Origin: Aldehydirespirator sp965204875
Lineage (GTDB): Bacteria; Actinomycetota; Acidimicrobiia; Acidimicrobiales; Aldehydirespiratoraceae
NCBI GenBank assembly: GCA_965204875.1
Contig: OZ242020.1
Location: forward strand, 496,001 to 560,000
Reading direction: 5' to 3'
DNA: 64,000 bases
The translations under genes were made by a program, and so were the position numbers. This document shows positions 16,617 to 24,972 of this stretch, one piece after another (position 1 is the stretch's first letter; every line of letters starts with the position of its first letter). The notes beneath the pieces are model-generated. The model worked only from the letters and a program-made list of their open reading frames with translations, was not told the origin of the DNA and made no database searches.

Positions 16617-19293
16617 ACTGGTGGGTGAGGAGTTCGGCGACGTAGTCGTAGATCCGGCGGTGGATCCGGAGCTGGTTCAACGATCTTCCGAGTTCTGCGA
16701 TGGCCTCGACCTCGGCGTCGGGCAAGCTCACCTCGGCATCGGGGTGATCGAGCCTGCGCTGGTTGAACGCCGCTGACAGCGCCAGCTCACAGCTCTCGCG
16801 CTCATGGACCAGCGCCTGATGGACGGCGAGATGCTGCGGGTCACCGGTGAGATGTTCAAGCGAGTCGCGCACGCCGGCGGCATCGGCCAACAGTTGCTCG
16901 GACCTGTGGCGCAGGGCCTCCACGACGTTCTTGTCGGGCACCGAGCGCGACCTGCCGGCACGATCGGTTCCCAGCCGGTGCATCCGCACTGACGGCGCGG
17001 CCGACCCCGCCGGCGGCGGAGTCACGGTCACATTCTGCTCGAAGATCTCTCGAGGTCCGGCTTCGATATCGCCTCGTGAGATCGGTGCTGCAGTCGGGTT
17101 GTAGAGCCGCAACCGAGGACCCTGGTCGCCCGGCCTTAGCGATGTCATCGGCAAGTGAGATCGCACGGGCTCCCATCGCGCCGTTTTGCCGCTGCTTCCC
17201 GCGACCTCGATCACGATGGGCGGATTGCGGAACGACTCGCACAAGGCGGCGAACTCGTCGTCGTCCGGCGATGCATCGATGACCGAGACCCCCAGTTCGT
17301 GCTTCGTGAGCCGCTCGCATCGGGCGCCCGGGACATACATCGACGGGCCGGCGTCACCGGCACGGCCGCGCAAGCCCGTCTTTGCCAACCACTCGACACT
17401 TCGCCGCAGCGGCAACGCGATGGCTCCGCTGCGGGTCATGCGGTAGCCACGCAGTCCTCGAGCATGCACCACGACGGAGCGTCCGGCATCGTACGAGGCG
17501 ACAAAATCCTGGAACGGGAAAGTGGTGACCTCGTCCACCTCGCGCTGTCCCATGAGAACCCGGGCGAGTCCGGGGTCGATCTCATGACCGAACAAATCGG
17601 TGTCGGCAGCATCGCGTTCCACTACATCGAATGGCATTCCAGTATATACCGCTCCACTCTGGAGAGGATCAATGAACAGTTCCGCAATGAAGTCGGTGCC
17701 TCGGCTGTCCAAGTCGACCTCGAGTTCAACCGTCCGGCTCTGGCTGACCCGAAGCCTCATCTTCGCGGTCACTTCCCCGCCTGCCCAGCTTGCAATCAAC
17801 TCGATCGCCAAGACGGCATCGAGATCGCTGGTGGATTCGACCTCTGCATGCACCAGCCGACCGGCAGCAAGCAAGCCTGCAGGTTCGCTCGAGTAGGTGT
17901 CGCCGGCATCGCTTTTCACCTCAAGTGGCCCGATCACCACTCCGCCGATGTCAACGGTGCCGTTTTCGCTGACGGACACCGAGCCGTTGGGGCCGTTCAG
18001 ATCACTCGGGGTGACACGAGGGGGGCCGGCGTGGACGGGGCGCGCCGTGGCGGGCGCCAACCCGAGACCTTCGGAGTCGAACTGGTAGACCGCCCCACTC
18101 GCCCTCACACTCCCCGACCGCGGCAACGGCGTCGTCGAGAGCACGTACCAGCCATCTCGCATGCACTTCGCAACCTGCCGCGCCGAGCGCACGGCATCCC
18201 GCTTCATCTCGCGGAGGAGTCTTCGGTAAGAACGCTCCATGCGTTCATGCACCGGGTCGACGCTCACTCCACAGATGCAGTCGTGGACCGCGTTTCGCAG
18301 GAGTTCGCGATCCCAGGCATCGTAGAGGTCCCCGCGATACGGAGCACCGCAGGCGCCGGCCAGCGTTGCCAGAGGCTCGCAGACCCGATGCAGTATGTGC
18401 TCCGCATCGGCGTGCAAGATCTTCAAGTAAGTCCTCGTTGACAAGGTCCCGGGAAATGTCGAGCCGTACTTGCCCGACAGCAGCTCACCGGTGATCTTCG
18501 GGGCCGACGCAACGTGGCGGGCAACGGCCCGTGCGTAGTGCTCGGGCGAGGACTCGACCAACTCGACCCCGTCTGTGCCGTTGCCGAGCTCGCGGTAGAT
18601 CGCGATCGGATCCTCGGGCTCGGTCTCGAGATCGTACCCGTCGAACATCGGGATGGGGAGGCCGCTGTAGTAGCCGGCTAGCTTGTCGTACTCGCCTCGG
18701 AGGCGCCGGATCGCTAGCTGTCTCGTCCGGGAGATGCCGTAGAGGTTCCGGTACCCGCCGAAGAGGTTGATGGCCGCGACCTCGGATCCATCGGGCGACG
18801 CCCACCTGAAAAGTGGCTCAAGCTGGGGCACGCCACGCCATACATACACGGTCGAGATACCGGCCGCCGCGAACATCTGCGGTGCTTGAGAGACGTGTCC
18901 GAAGGTGTCGACAAGCCACGCCGTGTCGGTATGGCCGCCTTGCCGAGCTACGTCTTCGAGGCCGGCGTTGAGGTTGCGCAGGAGCAGTTCCCCGCTGACG
19001 GTGCGCCAATCGGGCTGGCTGTACAGCGGGCCGATCCCGATGACCCCTGCGCTGACCAGCCGAGCGACGGAGGCCTCGTAGTGCGGTTGGGTCCGAAGCA
19101 GATCCTCGATCACCAGCGTCTGGCCGTCCAGCAGGTATCGATAGCCGGGATTGGCGGTCTGAAGCTCGTCGATGGCGTCGATCAGCTCTGGGATCCATCT
19201 GGTGGTGTACTCCTCGGTCAAGAACCACTCGCGATCCCAGTGGGTGTGGTTGATGACATGGACCGATCCTGATCGGGGCGGAGATGGCTTCAT
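16579..19293 (-). CDS. Glycoside hydrolase family 38 alpha-mannosidase
   Basis: Zinc-dependent retaining alpha-mannosidase, 904 residues, with no signal peptide, so probably cytoplasmic. The N-terminal metal and substrate motif is NHTHWDREW (residues 15-23) and the probable nucleophile is Asp129 in WLVDTFGHVSQ. The family arginine/histidine region and C-terminal beta-sandwich domains fill the rest. It is the first gene after the LacI regulator. A promoter and an operator lie about 120-165 bp upstream, and it precedes the ABC importer. This suggests import of mannosyl oligosaccharides followed by internal trimming. A degraded copy of its 3' end lies 91 bp downstream. Confidence 0.92.
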   Translation of the reverse strand: MKPSPPRSGSVHVINHTHWDREWFLTEEYTTRWIPELIDAIDELQTANPGYRYLLDGQTLVIEDLLRTQPHYEASVARLVSAGVIGIGPLYSQPDWRTVSGELLLRNLNAGLEDVARQGGHTDTAWLVDTFGHVSQAPQMFAAAGISTVYVWRGVPQLEPLFRWASPDGSEVAAINLFGGYRNLYGISRTRQLAIRRLRGEYDKLAGYYSGLPIPMFDGYDLETEPEDPIAIYRELGNGTDGVELVESSPEHYARAVARHVASAPKITGELLSGKYGSTFPGTLSTRTYLKILHADAEHILHRVCEPLATLAGACGAPYRGDLYDAWDRELLRNAVHDCICGVSVDPVHERMERSYRRLLREMKRDAVRSARQVAKCMRDGWYVLSTTPLPRSGSVRASGAVYQFDSEGLGLAPATARPVHAGPPRVTPSDLNGPNGSVSVSENGTVDIGGVVIGPLEVKSDAGDTYSSEPAGLLAAGRLVHAEVESTSDLDAVLAIELIASWAGGEVTAKMRLRVSQSRTVELEVDLDSRGTDFIAELFIDPLQSGAVYTGMPFDVVERDAADTDLFGHEIDPGLARVLMGQREVDEVTTFPFQDFVASYDAGRSVVVHARGLRGYRMTRSGAIALPLRRSVEWLAKTGLRGRAGDAGPSMYVPGARCERLTKHELGVSVIDASPDDDEFAALCESFRNPPIVIEVAGSSGKTARWEPVRSHLPMTSLRPGDQGPRLRLYNPTAAPISRGDIEAGPREIFEQNVTVTPPPAGSAAPSVRMHRLGTDRAGRSRSVPDKNVVEALRHRSEQLLADAAGVRDSLEHLTGDPQHLAVHQALVHERESCELALSAAFNQRRLDHPDAEVSLPDAEVEAIAELGRSLNQLRIHRRIYDYVAELLTHQSTEQSEDRTALT

Positions 19294-19411
19294 AAGCGAG
19301 TGGACTTTCGTAGCTCCTCATGACGCCGCATGATGCCGCGCTGCGTTGCCGCGGTCAGGCCGCCCGGCAATGCACGGCCAGCGGCACCGAGAACTCTGCG
19401 GTGCTTGCTGC

Positions 19412-19429
19412 TTCCGTAAGGTTTCGGAA
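19412..19429 (-). promoter_or_regulatory. LacI-type operator of the alpha-mannosidase gene
   Basis: TTCCGTAAGGTTTCGGAA is an 18-bp near-palindrome overlapping the end of the -10 box. It has the same TTCCG and CGGAA arms as the sites at 16371 and 20643. Confidence 0.8.
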
Positions 19430-19457
19430 TATAGAGACGCACACGCCCGCCTGTCAA
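19428..19457 (-). promoter_or_regulatory. Promoter of the alpha-mannosidase gene
   Basis: Minus strand TTGACA (19457-19452) and TATATT (19433-19428) are 18 bases apart. The operator overlaps the last bases of the -10 box. Confidence 0.8.
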
Positions 19458-19471
19458 GGCCGCCTACTGGC

Positions 19472-19520
19472 CTACGGGCGAGAGCCGATCAAACCCCGCA
19501 CGACAAGCTCGCCGTTCAGA
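19472..19520 (-). pseudogene. Degraded copy of a LacI-family gene 3' end
   Basis: Bases 19472-19520 match the 3' end of the LacI gene (19607-19655) at about three quarters of positions, 135 bp away. Read on the minus strand it encodes GELVVRGLIGSRP followed by TAG, against GELVVRGSTGPLP plus stop in the real gene. It is either a remnant of a second LacI gene or a duplicated tail. The rest of the 19294-19607 gap holds only the mannosidase promoter and operator. Confidence 0.7.
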
Positions 19521-19607
19521 GCGCTGCGCGAAGTGTCGTGCAAAGCTAAGGGCGCGGGCCGAGCCGCTGGAGAGTCGGGACATCGCGAGGCGTCTGGGGG
19601 CGTCGCC

Positions 19608-20642
19608 CTACGGGAGCGGGCCGGTCGAACCTCGCACGACGAGTTCACCCTCCAGAAGGACCTGAGGGTCGACCTCGCTGGTCCCGTTCACCACATCGAG
19701 AAGCTGCAGGCACAGGGTCTCCCCCGTGTTCCGCGGCGACCCGCGCAACGTAGTCAGCCCCGGCATGGCGTAGCGGGCTGCCATGATGTCGTCTAAGCCG
19801 GTAACGCTCAGTTCGTCCGGCACGCGGATGCGGGCATCGCGCGCCGCGCCCAGGACTCCGAGTGCCAGAAGATCGTTCTGTGCGACGATGGCGGTCGGCC
19901 GATCGTTCCTGCGAAACAGTTCTCGGGCGGCGCGATATCCCGAGTCCTCATGGAAGCCGGCCTCGACCACCAGCGCAGGGTCGACCGTGATACCGCAAGC
20001 GGCGGCCGCGGCCTCGAAGGACCGCAACCGGTAGTGCGACATGCTGAAACGCGCCGGCTCAATGAGGCAGGCGATCCGCTGATGGCCGAGGTCGGCGAGA
20101 TGTTCGACGATGGGACGCATGATGTGATCCACATCGGCAACGAACGGGAAGGAGGGACGGTCGCAGCCTCGACCGAATACAACGAACGGGAAGTCGGCCT
20201 CCGCCAAGAAGCGGATGCGCGGATCGTCAACCTCGGTGCGAACGAGCACGAAGCCGTCCACCTGCCGCCATACGAGCGCCTGCTGGTAGTTCTTGAAATT
20301 GTCCGCCGGTTCGATTCCCACCGTCAGCCGTACCTCGAATCGCTTGGTTGTGGCGGCGGCGACCAATCCGGACAGGAGTTCCGCGAAGAAGGCATTGCTG
20401 AAGTGGAGTTCGCTCTGGGGGAGCACGAGACCGATGGCATCGGCCCGCAGAGACCCGGCCTTGAGCCGGCGAGCCTCCAGATTCGGGACATAGCCGAGTT
20501 CGGCAGCCACGGTGCGAGCGCGTGCTTTGGTCTTCTCGGCGACATCCCACTTGTCGTTCAGTGCCCGGGACGTCTGGGTGACGGACATGCCCAGTTCCCT
20601 CGCAACGTCGTGCAGGGTCACCCTGTGATCGGCCGGATCCAT
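19608..20642 (-). CDS. LacI-family transcriptional regulator
   Basis: Sugar-responsive repressor, 344 residues. The helix-turn-helix is VTLHDVARELGMSVTQTSRALN (about residues 8-29), with the hinge helix region ARRLKAGSLRADAIGLVLP. The periplasmic-binding-like effector domain follows and ends with the common GELVVRG tail. An 18-bp operator half-matched to the palindrome TTCCGAAACGTTTCGGAA abuts its start codon. Two better copies lie before the mannosidase and binding-protein genes, so it probably controls all three and itself. The effector is likely a mannose-type sugar (inference from the cluster). Confidence 0.92.
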   Translation of the reverse strand: MDPADHRVTLHDVARELGMSVTQTSRALNDKWDVAEKTKARARTVAAELGYVPNLEARRLKAGSLRADAIGLVLPQSELHFSNAFFAELLSGLVAAATTKRFEVRLTVGIEPADNFKNYQQALVWRQVDGFVLVRTEVDDPRIRFLAEADFPFVVFGRGCDRPSFPFVADVDHIMRPIVEHLADLGHQRIACLIEPARFSMSHYRLRSFEAAAAACGITVDPALVVEAGFHEDSGYRAARELFRRNDRPTAIVAQNDLLALGVLGAARDARIRVPDELSVTGLDDIMAARYAMPGLTTLRGSPRNTGETLCLQLLDVVNGTSEVDPQVLLEGELVVRGSTGPLP

Positions 20643-20660
20643 TTCCGAAACGTTACTAGC
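20643..20660 (-). promoter_or_regulatory. LacI-type operator abutting the lacI-family start codon
   Basis: TTCCGAAACGTTACTAGC is identical to the first 12 positions of the TTCCGAAACGTTTCGGAA palindrome and diverges in the far arm. It directly touches the ATG, consistent with autoregulation. Confidence 0.6.
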
Positions 20661-20836
20661 GCCCCCGAGACGGCCTCTTACCTGCGCAACATCCCCACCA
20701 GAAATCAGGCCGGTTGGCAGATCGGGCTCGCCGGCAGATCAAGCGCGCCGGCAGATCAGGCCCGCTGGGAAGGTGGAGCCTCGCCGTGCAACAATCACGG
20801 CCCTACCGCCGCACCCTTCGACCAGGAAGGCATGCC

Positions 20837-21280
20837 GTGAACGAGCCCACCCCCGACCAACCTGGGCCGCCGCCCCCGCCTTCGGGCCGTTGCCTGTGCG
20901 GCTCGGTCAGCTACGAGGTTGACGGTCCGATCCGCCCGGTGTGGGACTGCCACTGCTGGCGCTGCCGGCGCTGGACGGGCCATCACATGGCAGCGTCGGG
21001 GTGCGAGCGCTCAGACCTGAGGCTGCTGTCGGCCGAGACCCTGGCCTGGCACCATCCCGCCGACGACCCCAACGTCGCCTACGGCTTCTGCCGTGAGTGC
21101 GGCAGCTCGCTGTTCTGGAGGATCGTCGAGGGGCCGCCCGAGCAGACCGGCCACATCTCCATCTGCGCCGGCACGCTCGACCCGCCCACGGGCCTGCACA
21201 CCGAGCGGGCACTGTTCGTCAACGACGCCGCCGACTACCACAACCTCGACCCCCAAGTCCCAGCCTGGACCCGCGAGTAG
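20837..21280 (+). CDS. GFA-family (Mss4-like fold) zinc protein
   Basis: A 147-residue member of the glutathione-dependent formaldehyde-activating enzyme/CENP-V family. Zinc-ligand cysteines are visible in GRCLCGSVSYEV, DCHCWRCRRWTG and GFCRECGSSLFW. The GTG at 20837 has an AGGAAGG site six bases upstream; the upstream extension of the frame is not needed. Most members have no proven activity and should not be assumed to act on formaldehyde. The stop codon lies in the first unit of a four-copy repeat array. Confidence 0.85.
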   Translation: MNEPTPDQPGPPPPPSGRCLCGSVSYEVDGPIRPVWDCHCWRCRRWTGHHMAASGCERSDLRLLSAETLAWHHPADDPNVAYGFCRECGSSLFWRIVEGPPEQTGHISICAGTLDPPTGLHTERALFVNDAADYHNLDPQVPAWTRE

Positions 21281-21510
21281 CACCTCAGGGCAACGACACC
21301 CGAAGCCCTCCCCTGGCGATGACGAGATACACGAACGTCGAGTAGCCGCCTCAAGAATGACAACACCCGAACCCACGTATGCGACGTGGCTGCCCGCCGA
21401 CGCGATCAAAGCCGCCTCACGAATGACAACACCCGAACCCCCGGCGCTCCTACAACCTGACGGCGTATTCGAGTAGCCGCCTCAAGAATGACACCGCCCG
21501 AACCGCGGTC
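21271..21510. repeat. Four-unit degenerate repeat array, 65-66-bp period
   Basis: Units start at 21280, 21345, 21411 and 21476 (spacing 65, 66, 65). The conserved part is about 30 bp around GCCGCCTCAAGAATGACA and ACACCCGAACCC, often preceded by GAGTA. The first unit is the most diverged and begins at the TAG stop of the GFA gene. The 34-38-bp intervening segments are all different. No gene lies between 21281 and 21591. Confidence 0.85.
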
Positions 21511-21591
21511 GGTTCAGGGGTGTGGTTCAGGCACTCGCCACGGTCATGGGGGTTGGCGCGGGCGATGCGAGTCGATTTGGCCGGCACAAGG

Positions 21592-23484
21592 TCAGCGCCG
21601 AGAGCGGTGGCCACCATTGAGGGCGCTGGCCACCGTTGTGCCGCCGTTGCGGGAGCCGTTGTCGCCGGACGAGGCAGGCTCGGGATCACGATATGGCGGT
21701 CGGCGCGGGGCGAGAGCGGCTCGTGCTGTTGCGGGTCCGCTGGGTCCGGCAGACGGCGACCGGTTCGACGCTAAGGGTGCGCCGTTCGGGTCCTCCGGTC
21801 GCGATGCCGGTCTTGGGTCGCCAAGGCGGTGGTCGTTCTGGGTGAATAGCAGGGGTTGTTGAGCTCTGGGCGCGGTGCTTGGGTGTTGATCCCCCACCAA
21901 CGTGGCAGCTTCCGCGGCCCTCGGTGGTGGGGGTTCGCTGTGGTCGGGGTCGTCGCAGTTCTGGTCGTTCTGGGTGAATAGCAGGGGTTGTTCGGGTGCG
22001 TGCGCGGGCCCGTGGTGGGTGTGTTTGGGCGGGTGCAGGCTGTGCCGCCCGTCGGAGCGTTTGTGTATCTGCCAGCGGTGGTGGTGGATTTTCTGGTGGC
22101 AGTCCCAGCAGACGGGGACCATGTTGTCGATCTTGGTGGCTCCGCCCGCTGAGACGGGCACGATGTGATGTATCTGGCACATGTCGGGGTCGGCCGCGCA
22201 GTGGAAGCAGCCACCCCACCGGTTGAGCAGCCACCGCCGCTGCTGCTCAGTGGCGGTGCGTGACGATTTGGTCTGCCAGATGGGCGTGCCTCTGGCACCA
22301 TAGATGAAGCCGGTGAGCCGGGAGTTGCAGACAAGTTCTTCAAGCACCGCCTCCGGGAGCCGCGCCCCGTCAGGCAACTCCGCGATCAGCTTGCCGGTAG
22401 CAGCATCGACCTGGACGTTGACGCTGATGTCCGCAAACGACCTGCCCGCACCCGCACCAGTGACAGGCCCCGCACCCGCGTCGGTGAGTTGATCAGCACC
22501 TTGGCCTGAACTAGGTAAGCCCACCCGAAGGCGTCCCACCTCCGAACCCGTGGACTGGTCGGCACCCTGGTGGGTACCGGTGGCAGAGTCCGCGAGTCGC
22601 CCTTTGAACGCATCGGTGCCCTCGCGAGTGCGCGCGCCGGTGTTCGTGGGTTGGCACGTGTCGATGCCCGCACCCGCTGGCAAGCCCGCGCCTGCGCTTG
22701 CGGCCCTGCTGCCCGCCATGCTGGCCGCCGCGGTGCGTGAGGTGTGGTTGTCGAGGGCGTCGGCCATGCATTGCCTGAAGGTGCGCCGCCCAGCGTCGGG
22801 CAGCTCGCCAAACCCACTGGCACGTCTGCCGCCGCGGGCAGCAGTTTTCTTGTCGGAGTCGTACATGCGACCTGCCTCGGCGCGCAGCCGTTTGCCGATG
22901 CGCTTGCCGGCCACGGGATCAAAGACCCCGTGCAGCTGCACGGTGCCGTCATCCGCGTCCCAGATGTGCAGGCTGCGCTTGGCCCGCAACCGCTGATACT
23001 CGCGCTCACCGTCATCATCTTGACGATCCGCAACCCAACGACGGGACTCTTTCGCGAAGTCCTCAGGCCGCAGCGTCTCAGCCTTAGCAAGCAACCCGCC
23101 ATCAGCCTCCACAGCCTGTGCGCTCGTCCTCTCAACAGCCTCAGCCAATCGCCGCGCGTTAGCCTCGGTCACCCGACCTGACTCGACCGCGTCACGCACC
23201 GAAGGCGTCGCCGAGATCGTCTCAGCAGTCTTCACCTGCCCCCGAGCATCCCGCCGCGACAACCCGGCAGTCTCAGCAAGCACACCCGTGCCGCCGTCGC
23301 CGTGACGCTCAGTCTTGGAGATGATCAACGCAGCGTTGGTCTGGAAGGCCGACAGAGCCGCCGTGATTCCCCGAGACACCGTCAACGCCTCACGCAGCTC
23401 GGCCGTGCCGAGGCCACCGCAGTCGGTCATCGCGACCAGCGCTTTGACCTCTGCTTCAGCCCGGCGGGCGGTCTCAATCAGCAC
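21592..23484 (-). CDS. DUF222/13E12-family HNH endonuclease-like protein
   Basis: A 630-residue protein with an N-terminal helical DUF222 region (to about residue 220) and a Gly/Ala/Thr-rich linker of variable repeats. A C-terminal HNH domain follows: CFHCAADPDMCQIHHIVPVS, then GGATKIDNMVPVCWDCHQKIHH. Such genes are multicopy in actinobacteria and are thought to be mobile or intervening DNA; no function is established. The C-terminus carries two copies of QPLLFTQND, whose DNA lies at 21833 and 21965, 132 bp apart. The start is GTG at 23484. A CATACT -10 box sits about six bases upstream and TTGTAG 18 bases further, suggesting a leaderless transcript. Confidence 0.85.
   Translation of the reverse strand: MLIETARRAEAEVKALVAMTDCGGLGTAELREALTVSRGITAALSAFQTNAALIISKTERHGDGGTGVLAETAGLSRRDARGQVKTAETISATPSVRDAVESGRVTEANARRLAEAVERTSAQAVEADGGLLAKAETLRPEDFAKESRRWVADRQDDDGEREYQRLRAKRSLHIWDADDGTVQLHGVFDPVAGKRIGKRLRAEAGRMYDSDKKTAARGGRRASGFGELPDAGRRTFRQCMADALDNHTSRTAAASMAGSRAASAGAGLPAGAGIDTCQPTNTGARTREGTDAFKGRLADSATGTHQGADQSTGSEVGRLRVGLPSSGQGADQLTDAGAGPVTGAGAGRSFADISVNVQVDAATGKLIAELPDGARLPEAVLEELVCNSRLTGFIYGARGTPIWQTKSSRTATEQQRRWLLNRWGGCFHCAADPDMCQIHHIVPVSAGGATKIDNMVPVCWDCHQKIHHHRWQIHKRSDGRHSLHPPKHTHHGPAHAPEQPLLFTQNDQNCDDPDHSEPPPPRAAEAATLVGDQHPSTAPRAQQPLLFTQNDHRLGDPRPASRPEDPNGAPLASNRSPSAGPSGPATARAALAPRRPPYRDPEPASSGDNGSRNGGTTVASALNGGHRSRR
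21833..21995. repeat. Duplicated QPLLFTQND segment in the HNH gene
   Basis: TTCTGGGTGAATAGCAGGGG with flanking bases occurs near 21835 and again near 21967, exactly 132 bp (44 codons) apart and in frame. 132 is twice the 66-bp period seen just downstream. Confidence 0.85.
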
Positions 23485-23658
23485 GAAAGTAGTATGCCAT
23501 AACCCTATGACATTCTACAACCCACATCGAACAGTTTTCTAATTTCACCAGATCATCGAACACATGAAGCAAACCCAAGCACTACTGCCACGGCGGAACC
23601 CCAACAATCCTAGCCAGGCCACCACCACGCAAGGCAGCGACCAGCAGCGCAGCCACCC

Positions 23659-23852
23659 CGTCGAGCGATGCCTGCCCAACAGGCCACTGATCTCCCCTAT
23701 ACTCAACCCCGACCTCGCCAACACCTCAAGCTGAGCGCGCCCCGCCGAGCACAAACTCTGTGCCATACTCGTGAACCTCCACCGGATGATCGCCGACGCT
23801 TCCAACCGGCCATCACGGCCGATCCGTCGCGATTTCCGGTGGAGCCTGCGGG
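23659..23852 (-). mobile_element. IS30-family 5' fragment, inverted relative to the full copy
   Basis: On the minus strand an ATG at 23766 starts MAQSLCSAGRAQLEVLARSG and continues to GRHRST, closely matching the N-terminus of the IS30 transposase at 26122. The similarity then stops. Upstream bases to 23852 match the left end of that element, including a degenerate terminal repeat with CCGGTGGAGC. It is a diverged, truncated relative. Confidence 0.8.
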
Positions 23853-23882
23853 GTGATAGACCCCGCAAAATGCCTCGCAGCA

Positions 23883-24799
23883 ATGCCTCGCAAGATCCTC
23901 AGCATGCTCACCGCTGTGGTAGCCGTAGCGCTATTCGGCATCTCGCTCGCCGATGCGCAAAGCCAGAGATTCAGCGACGTAGTGGTAGATCACCCCGACT
24001 ACGAAGCCGTCGAGTGAGCAGCCATAGCCGGAGTAACTACCGGCTACGAAGACGACACCTTCAAGTCGTCGGAGCCTCTTCGCAAGAAGCACGCGATCGC
24101 CTTCATGGAACGCTACTATGACACGGTGTTCAAAGCTGATCAATCAGAGGATTTCACCCGCTCAGACATGATGGCTCTGCTTCATGCCATGAGCGGCGGC
24201 ACGACGCCTGCGCCAACAACCAGTAAGCCGCCGACCACAACGACAACAAATAAACTGCCACCGACTACGACCGCTGAGCCGCTTACCAGCGCGGAACAAT
24301 GCCGAAACATAGTTACCAACGGCGTTCACAGCACCATCGCGGACTCACGAATGCGGCTCACGGCCCCGGCCGAACTGCACCGGGTCTGGGCGAAGGCAGC
24401 CATCCCCCCCCCCCCCCTCCCCCCGGACGTTCGCCTCGCAGACCGTCCGCCGCGCCGTGGGGATTGGCTGCGGCACGCCAACGCACTGGCCGATTGGGCG
24501 CAGGCGTGCCTCTGCCTGCCCACTAAGGGGGTCATACCGTCTGGCGGCGCTGGCCACGGCCATCGAGGACGCTCTGGGTGCCGAGACTGCTCACGGCGCG
24601 ATGCCATCGCGCAGCGTTGGACGGTACGGTCGGGGCAGGACCACTGGCGCGCCTGCTCAACGCTGACCTCAACAAGACGATTGAGACGCTCGACTCCGGC
24701 AATAGTGCGGCGGCAGCATTGACCGGCAACTACTCGAGTCCTAAGGACCCGCCGCACCAGGCGATCCAAGCCTTCGACGCAGATCCGATCGCGGCCTAG
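23883..24799 (+). pseudogene. Broken SLH-domain secreted protein with Thr/Pro linker
   Basis: The ATG at 23883 opens a signal peptide (ILSMLTAVVAVALFGISLADA) and an SLH-type domain beginning RFSDVVVDHPDYEAVE. At 24015-24017 an in-frame TGA replaces the Trp expected there (usually EWAA or similar). The same frame continues with AAIAGVTTGYEDDTF and then a Thr/Pro-rich linker (near 24210-24280). A tract of 14 C residues (about 24404-24417) plus six more lies downstream. Beyond it coding-like sequence moves between frames, ending with QAIQAFDADPIAA at 24799. The layout resembles the intact SLH/RCC1 gene at 33200. Several lesions make it a pseudogene unless recoding occurs. Confidence 0.7.
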
Positions 24800-24848
24800 A
24801 GACGATCCTTATCTTGGGACACACGGCCCGGTCTTGCATGGCCGACCT

Positions 24849-24874
24849 GTCGCTATCGCCGGTGGAGCTTGCAC
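24849..24874. mobile_element. Solitary IS30-type terminal repeat
   Basis: TGTCGCTATCGCCGGTGGAG and CTTGCAC resemble the outer end of the IS30 copy at 26039 in inverted orientation (GTCGCGATCACCGGTGGAGC TTGC, read on the minus strand). It is an orphan end and supplies the TTGCAC -35 box of a promoter. Confidence 0.6.
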
Positions 24875-24898
24875 AGCTACCATAACGTCTGCTATAAT
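24869..24898 (+). promoter_or_regulatory. Promoter reading toward the XRE gene
   Basis: TTGCAC (24869-24874) and a perfect TATAAT (24893-24898) are separated by 18 bases. The -35 lies in the orphan IS30 end. Confidence 0.65.
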
Positions 24899-24937
24899 AG
24901 GAGAGAAAATGCAGATCATTTGGTGAAGCGTGCTGAG

Positions 24938-24966
24938 TTGACAACTGCACATGATGCAGCTAGGCT
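24938..24966 (+). promoter_or_regulatory. Promoter giving a leaderless XRE-gene transcript
   Basis: TTGACA (24938-24943), a 17-base spacer and TAGGCT (24961-24966) place the likely transcription start at or beside the ATG at 24973. Confidence 0.6.
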
Positions 24967-24972
24967 GTAGGT

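Noticed and set aside
21271..21510. Possible CRISPR array
   Set aside because: Spacing is CRISPR-like, but the repeats are imperfect, not dyad-symmetric and only four, the first contains a stop codon of a gene, and no cas genes are nearby.
24015..24017. Second selenocysteine TGA in the SLH gene
   Set aside because: The residue aligns with a conserved Trp of SLH domains, not Cys, no hairpin was seen at the right distance, and the gene has other lesions.
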